A stretch of DNA of 64,000 nt from Rhizoctonia solani (GCF_016906535.1 NC_057373.1:3410001-3474000); one strand, 5' to 3'; shown: positions 18,814 to 28,951, numbered from the stretch's first letter. Translations and numbers: made by a program. Notes: a model not told the origin generated them from the sequence alone.

Positions 18814-19374
18814 TGTCGTACACCACTGTAATGTGGGTACTTGCTAGCAAAGGCAGGCGCTTAAGGCCGTACTACTACAAGCACACGTATGTATCTAACT
18901 TATCTAAGGCTATACTACTAGCGCTTAAGGCGCTCTAATGCTATCTACTGCTGACAAAGGGGCCGGAGGCCTGGGAGGTGTGGTAGGTGAAGGTAGGGGG
19001 TAACGTCAGCTGAACTTCTGGGGGCTGGTTACTTAACTGGCTGGGTCCTCCTCAATGAATATGAGACAAGGTAAAATTGACTTGGGATCTCCAAGCAATT
19101 TTCCTGCTGTATATATAGACAAAACTGCTAACTACATGTGGTCTGTGCGTGTGTGAATAGAAGCCTACATGTGAAAAGAGAAGCGTGCTGCGGGCTGCGC
19201 AGAAGCGTGGATTATTCCTAAGCGCCCTTGGCACGGCATCTCGGCGCGGCATCTTGGTATGATAGGCGCCGAGATCACGTGATCGAAAAACGAAAGATAT
19301 CAGGTCCGTAAAAAATACTAAAAATATCAGAAAAATCGTAGGAATCTAGTGGTATATGTTAGGGGATTGTAACA
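18814..19374 (-). repeat. 3' LTR of el4 (561 bp)
   Basis: It runs from TGTCGTACACC to GGGGATTGTAACA in plus orientation. In element orientation it contains the hairpin AGCGC-CTTAA-GCGCT (18920-18934). Confidence 0.95.
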
Positions 19375-19385
19375 TTGCCTCCCCC

Positions 19386-22300
19386 TTAAAGGCTCTTGGC
19401 GGCGTCACGAGCCTTTCTAAGTCTAGCTTGGTTGAATCGCTTGATCTCTTCCTGGCTATGTTCCAATAGTTCTTCTGGTTCCCAGGAATTGTCCTCCGGG
19501 CCATACCCTTTCCATTTTATTAGATAAAACCATTTTCCTTGTTGTTGCTTAGAGTCAATAATTTGCTCAACCTCGTACTCCTCTTCCCCTTCTATTGTTT
19601 CAGGAGGGGGCCGGTCCGGAAATGGCTGACTTGGGGACTTGTGTGTTTTAGATAGTAGTCCTACGTAGAATACGTCATGAATTTTCAGAGTTTCCGGTAG
19701 CTTGAGGCGGTACGCGTGACTGGAGATTTTTTCAGTGACTTCGAACGGTCCTAGCCGTTTGGGATCTAGCTTGTTGGAGTTTGTTCTAAGTTCCACGTTT
19801 TTTCCGTCCAGCCAGACTTTTTTGCCCACAGAGTATTCTGGTACCACTCCTTTTGTGCCTGCCATGCGTTCCTTGGTCATTCTGAGTGATGACTCCGCTT
19901 CTTGCCATTCTCGTGCTAGGGTGTCGGCTACTTGGTTGGCTTCTGGGACGTTGGCAGGAACGTTAGATGGATTCATGACTGGGTTCCTTCCGTAAACCAG
20001 CTCAAAGGGGGTTTTTCCTGTAGCGGTATGCTTAGCGTTGTTGTAAGCGTATTCCGCTAATGGCAGCCATGTGGCCCAATCTGAGTGATCTGCAGCAACA
20101 TAGGACCTGAGATAGAACTCAATGAACTGGTTCACTCTTTCCGTTTGTCCATCCAATTCTGGGTGATACGCTGACAAGAAGGCGGGTTTGACTCCTAGGC
20201 GTTGATACAGTGCCCTTAGGAATTTTCCTGTGAACGTTGTCCCTCGGTCTGAGACTGTTTTGACCGGTAATCCGTGAAGTTTCCACACATGGGTGATGAA
20301 CAGGTCTGCAAGGCCTTTGGCGGTAACTTTCTTGGAAGTGGGGATGAAGTGCCCAAACTTGGAAAATGAATCAATTACCACTAAGATAGCGTCGTGGCCC
20401 TGTGACTTGGGAAAACCAGTGATGAAGTCGTACAAGATGGTGTGGAATGGGAACGGGGGAACTTCCAAGGGTTTAAGAGCAATGACTGGTGCGTGGGCCC
20501 TTTGGTTGGCTTGGCATACCGGGCAACATTCTACCCATTCTTTTGCAGACGACTTCATTCCTGGCCACCAGTAGTTCCTGCTGAGCAATTCTAAGGTTTG
20601 TTGTTGCCCTGGGTGTCCCGCTAGCGGTGAGTCATGGTATTCCTTCAGAAGGCGCTCCTTCAGGGTTTCTGCGTCTGGGACAACTAGTTTTCCTTGGTAC
20701 CAGAGGAGGTCTTCTTCCCAATCATAATCTCTATAGGCCTTACAAATTGAGGGGGGAGCATTGTCCGCGTCTTCAGTGAGGAATTGGATAATGGGTTCCA
20801 GGGAAGGATCCTCTCTAAGTTTGGAGCGGATTTCCGTGACTATTTCTAGCTCCTCTTCTGATGTGTTGGCAAAGACCTCAGCCGGTAGCATAACTTCTGG
20901 TTCCTGGGTGGTTTCTACATAGTCTGCTCTCCTGGATAGGGCGTCTGGTTTCCCCGATTGCTTTCCTGGTTGGTAATGGATCTCGAAATTGAAATCGCTC
21001 AGGAATATGCGCCATCTGGCGTGTCTTTGGTTGAAAGTCCTGGCCTGCATCCAGTATTCCAGGTTCCTGTGGTCTGTGAAGACCTGGATTGGCTTGTCTG
21101 TGGCTTCCAGGAATATTCTCCATTCTTCCAATGCCTTAATTATCGCCAGGAGTTCCTTATTGTGGGTGTCATAATTGGCTTCTGCTCCTGAGAATGACTT
21201 GGACATGTAAGCAATTGGATGAAGGCAGTTATCTTCCCCTTGTTGGCTCAGGATGGCACCCATGGCTACGCCTGATGCGTCCGTTTCTAGGTAATAGGGG
21301 AGATCTGGGTTTGAGTGGATTAGGACCGGGGAACGGGTGACTAGGGACTTTAATTCCTGAAAGGCTTCTTCCTCTTGGGTCTCCCAAGACCATGGGATTT
21401 CCTTTTTTGTGAGATTGTGGAGGGGGCGAGCCACGGAACTAAAGTTGGGGATGAATTGGCAAAGGTAGTTCACAAATCCTAGGAAGGCCTGGACCTGCTT
21501 GACTGTTTTAGGTTGGGGCCATGATGTAACAGCCTCGATTTTCTTCTGGTCCATGGAGAAGCCTGCAGGGGATATGACAATGCCAAGGTAATTGACTGTG
21601 GTGACGTGGAAGTGACACTTAGAGAGCTTGCAGAACAACTGGTTTTTCATTAGTCTCAATAGGACTTCCCTAACGTGTTCTGGATGCTTCTTGGGGTCTT
21701 CGGAAAAGATGAGGATGTCATCCAAGTAAATCACCACTGTGACGTCAATGAGGTCTCTGAACAAGTCATTCATGAAATGTTGGAAGGCAGCCGGGGCGTT
21801 GGTGAGACCAAAGGGCATGACCAGGTACTTGAATAGTCCATACTTGGTCCTGAAGGCCGTCTTCCACTCATCTCCTTCCTTAATCCTGACGTTATTATAA
21901 CCCCAACGAAGATCTAGTTTGGTAAACAGTTTTGCGTTCCTGAGCTTGGCCATCAGATCATCCTGTCTAGGGAGCGGGTAGACATTTTTCTGGGTGACAT
22001 CATTTAACTTTTGGTAGTCCACGACCAGTCGTAGGGAACCATCTGCCTTCTTTACAAACATCACCGGGGCGCCTGCTGATGAAGTACTGGGGCGAATTTT
22101 GCCCATGGCTAGTTCTTCATCAATATGTTGCTTCAGTGCTTTAGACTCCGCATCGGTCATGCCGTAGATTGGACCTGGTGTAAGTTTGGCATCTGGAGTG
22201 AGGTCAATTGATATATTGTACTCCCTATGTGGAGGGAGGACTTTGAACTCCTCTTTGCCAAACACTCTAGCAAACTCGTGGTACTGAGGGGGGAGTTCCG

Positions 22301-22796
22301 CCAAAGGGTCTGGGTCTGCTTCTTCCTCAGAGGCAATTTGAACCTGTTTGGGGAATGTGATAAGTCCTTGATGCCAATCAATGAGAGGGGATTCAGTTAT
22401 GAGCCAAGTCATGCCAAGGATTGCCAAGGTATTGCTGATAGGACAGACAAGAAAAGGGATAGTGTGGGGATGGCCATTGGCCAAGACCGCGATTTGAACC
22501 TGGTGCCAAATGCGACCAGTCTGGGAAATAGTACCATCTAACATTCTCACAACTCGTGGATTTTTGAGTTGGGTTTTTGGGATTTTGTATTTTTCCACAA
22601 TCAAGGGGGAAATGAAGTTCGACGTGGCTCCTGAGTCTATCAGGGTTTTCAAAGGTTCTGCTGGGAAGTTCTGGACATATAGATCGATGAAGAGCAGTGG
22701 TTTTTTATTAGAATCCAGTCCTAGATTTACAAATTTGAATCTATCTATATTGTCCTTGTTAGTCAGGGGCTTGGCAGCAGTCCTTGACTTCAATCT
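19386..22796 (-). CDS. pol: el4 Pol polyprotein: PR-RT-RNaseH-IN-chromodomain
   Basis: The -1 frame entered at 22796 is open to the TAA at 19386-19388, 11 nt before the LTR. Protease shows LIDSGATSNFISP. RT has VIYLDDILIFS. RNase H has YYLETDASGVAMG. Integrase keeps the triad (VVIDSFSKFG, TVSDRGTTF, GQTERVN). The chromodomain reads FYLIKWKGYGPEDNSWEPEEL. It is recognisably related to family A pol but clearly diverged. Unlike family A, the stop precedes the polypurine tract and does not lie in the LTR. No inactivating change is visible. Confidence 0.93.
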   Translation of the reverse strand, partial: RLKSRTAAKPLTNKDNIDRFKFVNLGLDSNKKPLLFIDLYVQNFPAEPLKTLIDSGATSNFISPLIVEKYKIPKTQLKNPRVVRMLDGTISQTGRIWHQVQIAVLANGHPHTIPFLVCPISNTLAILGMTWLITESPLIDWHQGLITFPKQVQIASEEEADPDPLAELPPQYHEFARVFGKEEFKVLPPHREYNISIDLTPDAKLTPGPIYGMTDAESKALKQHIDEELAMGKIRPSTSSAGAPVMFVKKADGSLRLVVDYQKLNDVTQKNVYPLPRQDDLMAKLRNAKLFTKLDLRWGYNNVRIKEGDEWKTAFRTKYGLFKYLVMPFGLTNAPAAFQHFMNDLFRDLIDVTVVIYLDDILIFSEDPKKHPEHVREVLLRLMKNQLFCKLSKCHFHVTTVNYLGIVISPAGFSMDQKKIEAVTSWPQPKTVKQVQAFLGFVNYLCQFIPNFSSVARPLHNLTKKEIPWSWETQEEEAFQELKSLVTRSPVLIHSNPDLPYYLETDASGVAMGAILSQQGEDNCLHPIAYMSKSFSGAEANYDTHNKELLAIIKALEEWRIFLEATDKPIQVFTDHRNLEYWMQARTFNQRHARWRIFLSDFNFEIHYQPGKQSGKPDALSRRADYVETTQEPEVMLPAEVFANTSEEELEIVTEIRSKLREDPSLEPIIQFLTEDADNAPPSICKAYRDYDWEEDLLWYQGKLVVPDAETLKERLLKEYHDSPLAGHPGQQQTLELLSRNYWWPGMKSSAKEWVECCPVCQANQRAHAPVIALKPLEVPPFPFHTILYDFITGFPKSQGHDAILVVIDSFSKFGHFIPTSKKVTAKGLADLFITHVWKLHGLPVKTVSDRGTTFTGKFLRALYQRLGVKPAFLSAYHPELDGQTERVNQFIEFYLRSYVAADHSDWATWLPLAEYAYNNAKHTATGKTPFELVYGRNPVMNPSNVPANVPEANQVADTLAREWQEAESSLRMTKERMAGTKGVVPEYSVGKKVWLDGKNVELRTNSNKLDPKRLGPFEVTEKISSHAYRLKLPETLKIHDVFYVGLLSKTHKSPSQPFPDRPPPETIEGEEEYEVEQIIDSKQQQGKWFYLIKWKGYGPEDNSWEPEELLEHSQEEIKRFNQARLRKARDAAKSL

Positions 22797-22802
22797 TTTC
22801 CC
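22770..22802 (-). promoter_or_regulatory. Predicted -1 frameshift signal of el4
   Basis: G_GGA_AAA (22802-22796) precedes a 7-nt spacer containing the TGA stop. GTCA-A-GG can then pair with CC-C-TGAC around a 13-nt loop, giving six pairs with one mismatch. The geometry matches the family A signal although the stem sequences differ. Confidence 0.6.
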
Positions 22803-23983
22803 AAACCCTCTTCTTCTGCCACCTTGACAACCTCCTTGATCGTGGCTTTCCAGCCGTTGGGGCACTGTTTGATTCCATGCCCTTTTTGCCCGCATTTAAC
22901 GCATAGCCCTGCTGCGCGGCGGCGGTCTTGTTCCTCTGGTGTGACGTAGTTGGGGTCCTCGGATAAGCGGACCCTAGTGGTGGTGGTGGAAGTGGAGGTG
23001 GTCGCGGTGACCGGGGACTTGGCAGGAAGCTTCTTGGGTTGGTTCTCCTTGTTCTCCCAACGAATGTTGTCAATTTTGACCAAGGCGGCAAATATGGCCT
23101 CGAGGTCATCATCAGGGACGTGATCCTTGGTGGATAGGAGTTCCTTGACCTTCCAGTGAAGGCCTTGCGTGAACTGGGCAATGTAGGCCTCAGTGTTCCA
23201 GTCAAGCTCCGCCATGAGGTTGCGGAATTCTGTGACGTACTCAGATGTGGTGGTGGTCTGAGTCAACGCGGCAATTTTCCTGGCGGCCGCCCTCTTCGCG
23301 TCTGGATCAGCGAAGGCTTCTTTGAATTTGCCCGTAAGGGCCTGGATGGTGGTGGGGGGGTTTCCCTTGCCCTTGATGATGTTTCCGATGATGGGGAGGG
23401 CCCAATCGGCGGCTTTATTGGTCATATGATAGAGGATCCATACAACCATCTGTTCCTCCTCATCGAATTGGTCCCTGTGGAGGGCAACCCAGAGCATCAT
23501 GCGGTCAAGCCATTGGGTGGCCTTACGTCCCCTTGTATCTCCCTTATAGGGGTCTGGGAGGTCCATCTTGGGCCTTTTTATGCTGGACCCGGCGTCAAAG
23601 GGGGTAAGGGACCCAAGGTGCCGTTTAGGCGTTCCTTGAGGCTCCTTTTTGGGGGCCCTTGGTTCTTCTTCATCCTCAGAGTTGAAGCCCGTGCCTCTAG
23701 AGGGCCGGAACGGGGCCTTGAGTCCAGGCCTAACCGTGCCTGGAGTGTGGGTTTCCCCTCCTGAGTGGGTAGGGGGGGTAACAGGCCCAGTCGATGGGCC
23801 AGGCTTGTTTTGGGCTCCGCCCTGATCCTTGTCTCCAACGAGGTTGTTGGTCTCCTTGCATATGGCGGTAAGCTGGGAGATTTGCTTGCCTTGAGACTTG
23901 ACTTGGTCCTGGAGGGACCCAACTTGAGTGGTGAGGGCTGTGATAGCCTCGAGGAGAGCGCTAAGGGTCGGCTCCAGTTCCAT
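22790..23983 (-). CDS. gag: el4 Gag (397 aa)
   Basis: The start ATG is at 23981-23983 (MELEPTLSALLEAITALT). It has an N-terminal coiled-coil-like stretch (about residues 5-45), a Pro/Gly-rich linker, a capsid domain (about 130-280, ATQWLDRMMLWVALHRDQF) and the knuckle CVKCGQKGHGIKQC (about residue 360). It ends GLGKD-TGA. The heptamer G_GGA_AAA is at 22796-22802. Family A gags share only the capsid core, the knuckle and the last five residues, so the conserved C terminus is probably held by the frameshift site. Confidence 0.92.
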   Translation of the reverse strand: MELEPTLSALLEAITALTTQVGSLQDQVKSQGKQISQLTAICKETNNLVGDKDQGGAQNKPGPSTGPVTPPTHSGGETHTPGTVRPGLKAPFRPSRGTGFNSEDEEEPRAPKKEPQGTPKRHLGSLTPFDAGSSIKRPKMDLPDPYKGDTRGRKATQWLDRMMLWVALHRDQFDEEEQMVVWILYHMTNKAADWALPIIGNIIKGKGNPPTTIQALTGKFKEAFADPDAKRAAARKIAALTQTTTTSEYVTEFRNLMAELDWNTEAYIAQFTQGLHWKVKELLSTKDHVPDDDLEAIFAALVKIDNIRWENKENQPKKLPAKSPVTATTSTSTTTTRVRLSEDPNYVTPEEQDRRRAAGLCVKCGQKGHGIKQCPNGWKATIKEVVKVAEEEGLGKD

Positions 23984-24486
23984 TCCTGGCAGGTCTTGCG
24001 GAGTGGGAGATGGGCTGCAAGTGGGTGGTTGGGAATGGGATGGAACAGAGCGGCGGCTGGAGCGGCTGGTAGGACGGGAATAGGGATGGGGGACGCCAGA
24101 GCGTGTGGATGGAATGATTGAGACGGCGTGGGGGTGAAGTTGCCTATATCAGGACTTATGGGCGGTTTTTTGTGCAGAGTGTGAACGCTAAACCCTTGCA
24201 TCAGACACCTAGCGTTGAACTATCCCTACAACAAATCAACAGATCTGGCAATTGTGATATGAGCGGGTTTTTAGCAAGCGGGTGAATCAGCTGTCTAGGG
24301 TCGCTATCTGCTGTGTTCCGGCAAAACACGTGGTATGCGGGCGATTAGACACCGTCTGCCTTATAGCAATTTGGTACTATCTGGGACCGACAACTTTTTG
24401 ATTATTCTAGTCGAAAGGGGAGTCCGTTCAGATATTTTCCCTCGTGCTAGTACAGGGGCGCTTCTTGTTGTCAATCAAGCCTACAA
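23984..24486 (-). other. el4 untranslated leader
   Basis: It carries the same AATTGCTATAAGGCAGAC and AAGTCCTGATATAGGCA blocks, in the same order, as family A leaders. The LTRs on either side belong to an unrelated-looking family. It contains no gene. Confidence 0.75.
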
Positions 24487-24501
24487 AAGTCGATTTTACA
24501 A
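24487..24501 (-). other. el4 primer-binding site (self-priming type)
   Basis: In element orientation the bases after the LTR are TT then GTAAAATCGACTT. This 13-mer is an exact complement of AAGTCGATTTTAC in the LTR (24759-24771), which begins 34 nt downstream of TATATATA (24798-24805). Confidence 0.8.
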
Positions 24502-25062
24502 TGTCGTACACCACTGTAATGTGGGTACTCGCTAGCAAAGGCGGGCGCTTAAGGCCGTACTACTACAAGCACACGTATGTATCTAACTTATCTAAGGCTA
24601 TACTACTAGCGCTTAAGGCGCTCTAATGCTATCTACTGCTGACAAAGGGGCCGGAGGCCTGGGAGGTGTGGTAGGTGAAGGTAGGGGGTAACGTCAGCTG
24701 AACTTCTGGGGGCCGGTTACTTAACTGGCTGGGTCCTCCTCAATGAATATGAGACAAGGTAAAATCGACTTGGGATCTCCAAGCAATTTTCCTGCTGTAT
24801 ATATAGACAAAACTGCTAACTACATGTGGTCTGTGCGTGTGTGAATAGAAGCCTACATGTGAAAAGAGAAGCGTGCTGCAGGCTGCGCAGAAGCGTGGAT
24901 TATTCCTAAGCGCCCTTGGCATGGCATCTTGGCGCAGCATCTTGGTATGATAGGCGCCAAGATCACGTGATCGAAAAACGAAAGATATCAGGTCCGTAAA
25001 AAATACTAAAAATATCAGAAAAATCGTAGGAATCTAGTGGTATATGTTAGGGGATTGTAACA
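24502..25062 (-). repeat. 5' LTR of el4 (561 bp)
   Basis: It has the same length as 18814-19374. The promoter lies at 24798-24805 (TATATATA) with the predicted RNA 5' end at 24771. The CTTAA hairpin is at 24608-24622. Confidence 0.95.
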
Positions 25063-25230
25063 TCACACCTCCCAGGCCTCAGGCCCCATTGTCAACAGTA
25101 GTTAGAAGTAGAGCGCCTTACACACTATTAGTATAGCCTTAGATAGTTGACTTACATAAGCCAGTGTAGTAGTATGGCCTTAAGCGCCCGCCCCCATTAG
25201 CAAGTACCCACCTTATAGTGGTGTACAACA

Positions 25231-25333
25231 CTTCCCCAAGTTTGACGGCAGTGGTTGCTGGAAGTTGGGGTCCCAGGTCTCTTGGATCAAAAGGGGACTG
25301 GGCTTGAGAGGATGTCTGGGAACGGGTTGCCAT
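25231..25333 (-). pseudogene. gag: el3 gag N-terminal piece
   Basis: The ATG at 25331-25333 encodes MATRSQTSSQAQSPFD... and runs to the CTTCC junction. The reading frame resumes at 18415. Confidence 0.85.
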
Positions 25334-25817
25334 AGTAGGTGCAGGGTAGGAGCAGCCAGCGTGAGAGGATGCCTGCAAGGACGAGCAAGTAGGAGTGCGG
25401 GATGTAATGGTGGGAGGGGGGGGGACTAGTGTGTGCCTTTGTCAGGACTTATGAGCGCTTCACTGCGTTAAACGCTAAAACCCTGCGTCAAACAACCTAG
25501 CGTTGGACAGTGAGTGTAACTAATCACTGCCATGGACGGGCGTGATGTAGAACCTTGTTTCTGCAAGCAGGTGTATCTGCTGTCTGGGTTTGCTAGCAGA
25601 AGGTGCAGCAACCGTGTGGTATGCAGGCAATAGGGTTAGCCTGCCTTATAGCAATTTGCTACTACGTGGGACCAACAGCTCTTTGATTATTCCAGCTGAA
25701 AGGGGAGTCCAATCACGTGATTTTGCTTGTGCTAGTACAGGTAACCTTCTTGGTGGTTGAAACTTAGTGGGGGTAGGTGCAGAACGGTTTGCAACCAACG
25801 TAAGGTTGATTACCTAG
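25334..25817 (-). other. el3 leader and PBS
   Basis: In minus orientation the PBS AGGTAATCAACCT follows the LTR by 2 nt and is an exact complement of the el3 5' LTR start segment AGGTTGATTACCT. The conserved leader blocks follow. There is no gene. Confidence 0.8.
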
Positions 25818-26406
25818 TGTCCTAGACGTCTGTTAGGGCGTTGAGGGGGATGGCGCTTGTGGCCGCGGTGTACAAATGAGAAAGTCGCTTAAGGCAACAA
25901 CAAACCTATCTACGGCGGCAAGCAGCTATCCTACAACAACAAGACCACTTAAGGCGGTGACAAGCTATCTAAGTGTAATGACAAAGCTGCTTAAGGTGGT
26001 GTGGACTATCTAAGTAGCTAACTAAGTATTACCAGGCTGTATGGCCCTTGTACAACAAGTGGAGTGCAACAAGAGGTAATCAACCTGGGTGTTACCATGG
26101 TTGGTTGGCCTCCTTATATATTACAGGGGGAAACTAATTACAAATACACAAAATGCAATATCATAACCAATAAGAATCCTGCTCTGCAGTCAGCCTTACT
26201 CATGCATACGTGTCACTGATGTGTCATGATGACGTCTTAGGTGGAGGTGGCTACGTTGTGCTGAATAAGCGCAGATGGGGCATGGCTTGGCGCTTAGCAT
26301 ATGATATAAGCGCCAAAGTCACGTGATTGAAATTGTCATCCATTTATCTTTGTTTAAATCCAAGAAAATAGGAATAAATTCCTTGGTATCATGTGTGTCT
26401 ACAACA
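25818..26406 (-). repeat. 5' LTR of el3 (589 bp)
   Basis: It starts TGTCCTAGACGTCTGTTAGG and ends TCTACAACA, followed by TGAAC. It is the same subfamily as the 591-bp LTRs of el8. Confidence 0.92.
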
Positions 26407-26579
26407 TGAACTGAGGTACTTGAGAGCCAATAACAGAACTTTTATAGGAAGTATACATCCAAACATCAGTAAATACATTTGTAAGGATTATATACTATGG
26501 ACCATGATACTGATTCTTCAACATATAGTCCACAGGTAGGACAAACCACAGTCTGGAATTAGCTGTGTTCTTGGTCATG
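26407..26579. other. Unique AT-rich DNA between repeats
   Basis: About 170 bp with no reading frame or repeat that I can see. It begins with the right copy of TGAAC. Confidence 0.6.
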
Positions 26580-27151
26580 TGTTGTACACCAACTGTAAGG
26601 TTGGGTACTTGCTAGTGGGAGGGTGCTTATGGCCATACTACTACAGACAATGCCTATCTAACTAACTATCTAGGATATACTAATGTATCCTAAGTTGCTT
26701 ATGGCAACTACTAACTATCTACTGATAATGCAAGGGGGCTGGAGGCCTGGAGGTGTGGTAGGTAAAGGTAAGGGGTGAGTGTGGGAACTACTGGCGGCTG
26801 GCTACTTAGCTGGCTTCCAATAACCTGTCCTGTGATTGTGAGACAAGGTAAAATCAACTTGGGGTCTCCAAGCAATTATCCTGCTGTATATATACTAAGA
26901 GGACTATCTACAAGGTGGTCTGTGTGCATGAGAAGAGAAGTGTACATGTGGGAACAGAAGTATGCTGCAGGCTGCGCAGAAGCATGGATTTCTCCTAGGC
27001 GCCCTTGGCACAGCATCTTGGCATGGCATCTTGGCATAATAAGCGCCAAGATCACATGATTGAAAAATATAATATAATGAGTTTGGAAAAAATAGTAAAA
27101 ATATCAGAAAATTCAGGTAATTCCAGTGGTATATGTTAAGGGAGTGTAACA
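26580..27151 (-). repeat. 3' LTR of el5 (572 bp)
   Basis: It runs from TGTTGTACACC to GGGAGTGTAACA. It is more diverged than the el4 LTRs, with CpG largely replaced by TpG/CpA. Confidence 0.88.
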
Positions 27152-27162
27152 TTGCCCCCCCC

Positions 27163-27627
27163 TTAAAGGCTCTTGGCAGTGTCACAAGCCTTTCTGAGTC
27201 TTGCTTGGCTGAAGCGCTTGATCTCATCCTGGCTATGTTCCAGGAGCTCCTCTGGTTCCCAGGAGTTGTCTTCTGTACCATAACCCTTCCATTTTATAAG
27301 ATAAAACCATTTACCCTGTTGTCTCTTGGAGTCAATGATTTGCTCTACCTTGTATTCTTCTTCTCCCTCTATTGTTTCAGGGGGAGGTCTATCTGGAAGG
27401 GGCTTACTAGGTGACTTGTGTAACTTTGACAGCAGTCCTACACAGAATACATTGTGGATTTTCAGAGTTTCTGGAAGTTTGAGCCAGTAAGCGTGGCTGG
27501 AAATCTTCTCTGTTATCTCAAAGGGTCCTAGGTGTTTTGGATCCAGTTTGTTGGAGTTGGACCAGATTTCCATGTTTTTTGCATCTAGCCATACTCTTTC
27601 CCCAATGGAATACTCTGGGGTCACTCC
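27163..27627 (-). pseudogene. pol: el5 pol C terminus (integrase tail and chromodomain)
   Basis: The fragment encodes PEYSIGERVWLDAKN at its truncated end and FYLIKWKGYGTEDNSWEPEEL in the chromodomain, and stops 11 nt before the LTR as in el4. It closely follows el4 pol. Confidence 0.85.
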
Positions 27628-27732
27628 TGTTGTAGACACACATATACCAAGGACAATTATTCCAATTTTCTCAATTTTAAACAAAGTCAAATGGACAACT
27701 TTTTCAATCACATGACTTTGGCACTTATACTG
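27628..27732 (+). repeat. Truncated family A LTR start (about 105 bp)
   Basis: TGTTGTAGACACACATATACC continues LTR-like as far as the CACTTATAC segment, where homology stops before the TATA region. Confidence 0.8.
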
Positions 27733-28369
27733 TCATGACCCATGCCTTTGCTGGCATGTCTCCTGACCAAGCCACCTACTGATAGGATATTCCACAGTCT
27801 TTAGAAGGCCGCATATACTCACATATATGCAGTCAGAACTGTCATTACTCTAAGCGCTCATGACTTAGAGACTGACAGTCCACCAGGGTCACATGACCTC
27901 CCCCCCTCCAGTCCATTATCAAATACTATACTAAACTACTACGGATTTGAGGTGGGGGGGGATGACATAATCTCTTCTATCATAATATATTATTCAGACC
28001 TTGCCTGCAGGCTCCCTTAACATTGGCCTACAGCTAGGGGGGCAGGGGGAGTGCAACATCCCCCAGCAATATATATTATTCATATATCACTGTGCATCAC
28101 ATATACTATATATATCTTTGACAGTTGATATATATGGTAATAACCTTTCCAGATATAGGTTATGACATAGATAGTCCCCTTGTTGCCTTAAGCAACTTAT
28201 TGTTTGTACTCTGCAGCCATAAGTGCCAACCCACATGCCATCTGTTAAGAGTTGTGTAAATACAGGAGTAAGAAAGAATTACTATATACAAAATGTATAT
28301 GGGAATAGCCAGTAACTAGTATTAAGTATCAGAATATATGCGCAGAATATATGCACAATATGATGCTAG
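27733..28369. other. Gene-free AT-rich stretch with a decayed LTR tail
   Basis: No gene is seen. The segment 28170-28230 (TTGTTGCCTTAAGCAACTTA, then GCAGCCATAAGTGCC) resembles the tail of a family A LTR of the el8 type, including the hairpin GTTGC-CTTAA-GCAAC at 28182-28196. It may be the other end of the LTR that starts at 27628, with unrelated or very diverged DNA between. Confidence 0.45.
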
Positions 28370-28951
28370 TGTCCTAGACGTCCTTAAGGGGCATCAAGGA
28401 GGCAGGCACTTACAGCCATATGGAACTAAGTAGGAGTTGCTTAGGGCAACAAGTAAGCTACCTACAACAACAACCAACTATACTATGGCAACCAAGCCTG
28501 TAAGGGCAATGGCAAGCTAACTAAGTACAATGGGAAGGCCGCTTAAGGCGGTGTGGGCTACTTCTAACTAAGTGGTTACTGGACCTGGGGCCCTTGTACA
28601 GTGGGGTGATGCAACAAGAGGTAATCGACCTGGGTGTTACCATGGTTGGTTGGCCTCCTTATATATTCTACAGATTGACTAATTACAAATATATAATATC
28701 CAATACCTAATCCAATAAGAACCCCGCTCTGCAGTTGGCCTTACTCATGCATACGTGTCACTGACGTGTTATGATGATGTCATAGGTGGAGGTGGCTACA
28801 TATGCTGATTAAGCGCAAAGGGGGACGTGGCTTGGCGCTTAGTGTATGATATAAGCGCCAAGGTCACGTGATTGAAAATGTCCACCAATTGCCTTCATTT
28901 AAAATTGCAAAAATGGGAATAAATTCCCTGGTATTGAGTGTGTCTACAACA
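28370..28951 (-). repeat. Solo family A LTR (582 bp), TSD GCTAG
   Basis: TGTCCTAGACG...TCTACAACA is flanked by perfect GCTAG repeats (28365-28369 and 28952-28956). Confidence 0.95.

Larger units (their letters stand above)
18814..25062 (-). mobile_element. el4: complete, apparently intact chromovirus (family B), TSD TCACA
   Basis: Two 561-bp LTRs (18814-19374 and 24502-25062) are flanked by TCACA (18809-18813 and 25063-25067). Internal order in minus orientation is PBS, leader (24501-23984), gag (23983-22790) and pol (22796-19386), both open. LTR differences are about ten and look like CpG transitions. It inserted into a family B solo LTR. Confidence 0.95.
18416..25230 (+). repeat. Solo family B LTR split by el4, TSD CTTCC
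   Basis: The halves 18416-18813 (398 bp) and 25063-25230 (168 bp) together make a 566-bp LTR, TGTTACAA...GTGTACAACA. They are flanked by CTTCC at 18411-18415 and 25231-25235. It contains GATCACGTGATC (18506-18517) followed by GGCGCTTA, and a TATATATA box near 18675. Confidence 0.92.
13180..26406 (-). mobile_element. el3: old Ty3/Gypsy chromovirus (family A) holding family B inserts
   Basis: The 5' LTR is 25818-26406 (589 bp), followed by PBS and leader (25817-25334), gag (25333-25231 then 18415-17173), pol (17179-13742) and the shared LTR 13180-13749. A solo family B LTR with TSD CTTCC splits gag, and el4 lies within that LTR. Outer TGAAC repeats (208-212 and 26407-26411) suggest el3 was the first insertion and originally ended at 213. 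The 5' LTR belongs to the el8 subfamily, unlike the left remnants, so the 3' end may have been replaced or converted. Confidence 0.8.
26580..27627 (-). mobile_element. el5: 3' remnant of a family B chromovirus
   Basis: It consists of one LTR (26580-27151) and the adjoining last part of pol, cut at 27627 where a family A LTR end begins. Everything upstream (gag, PR, RT, most of IN, 5' LTR) is missing, so no duplication can be checked. Confidence 0.85.

Noticed and set aside
27733..28369. A possible DNA transposon between the clipped LTR and the solo LTR
   Set aside because: I found no terminal inverted repeats, target duplication or transposase-like frame; only a decayed LTR tail is recognisable.
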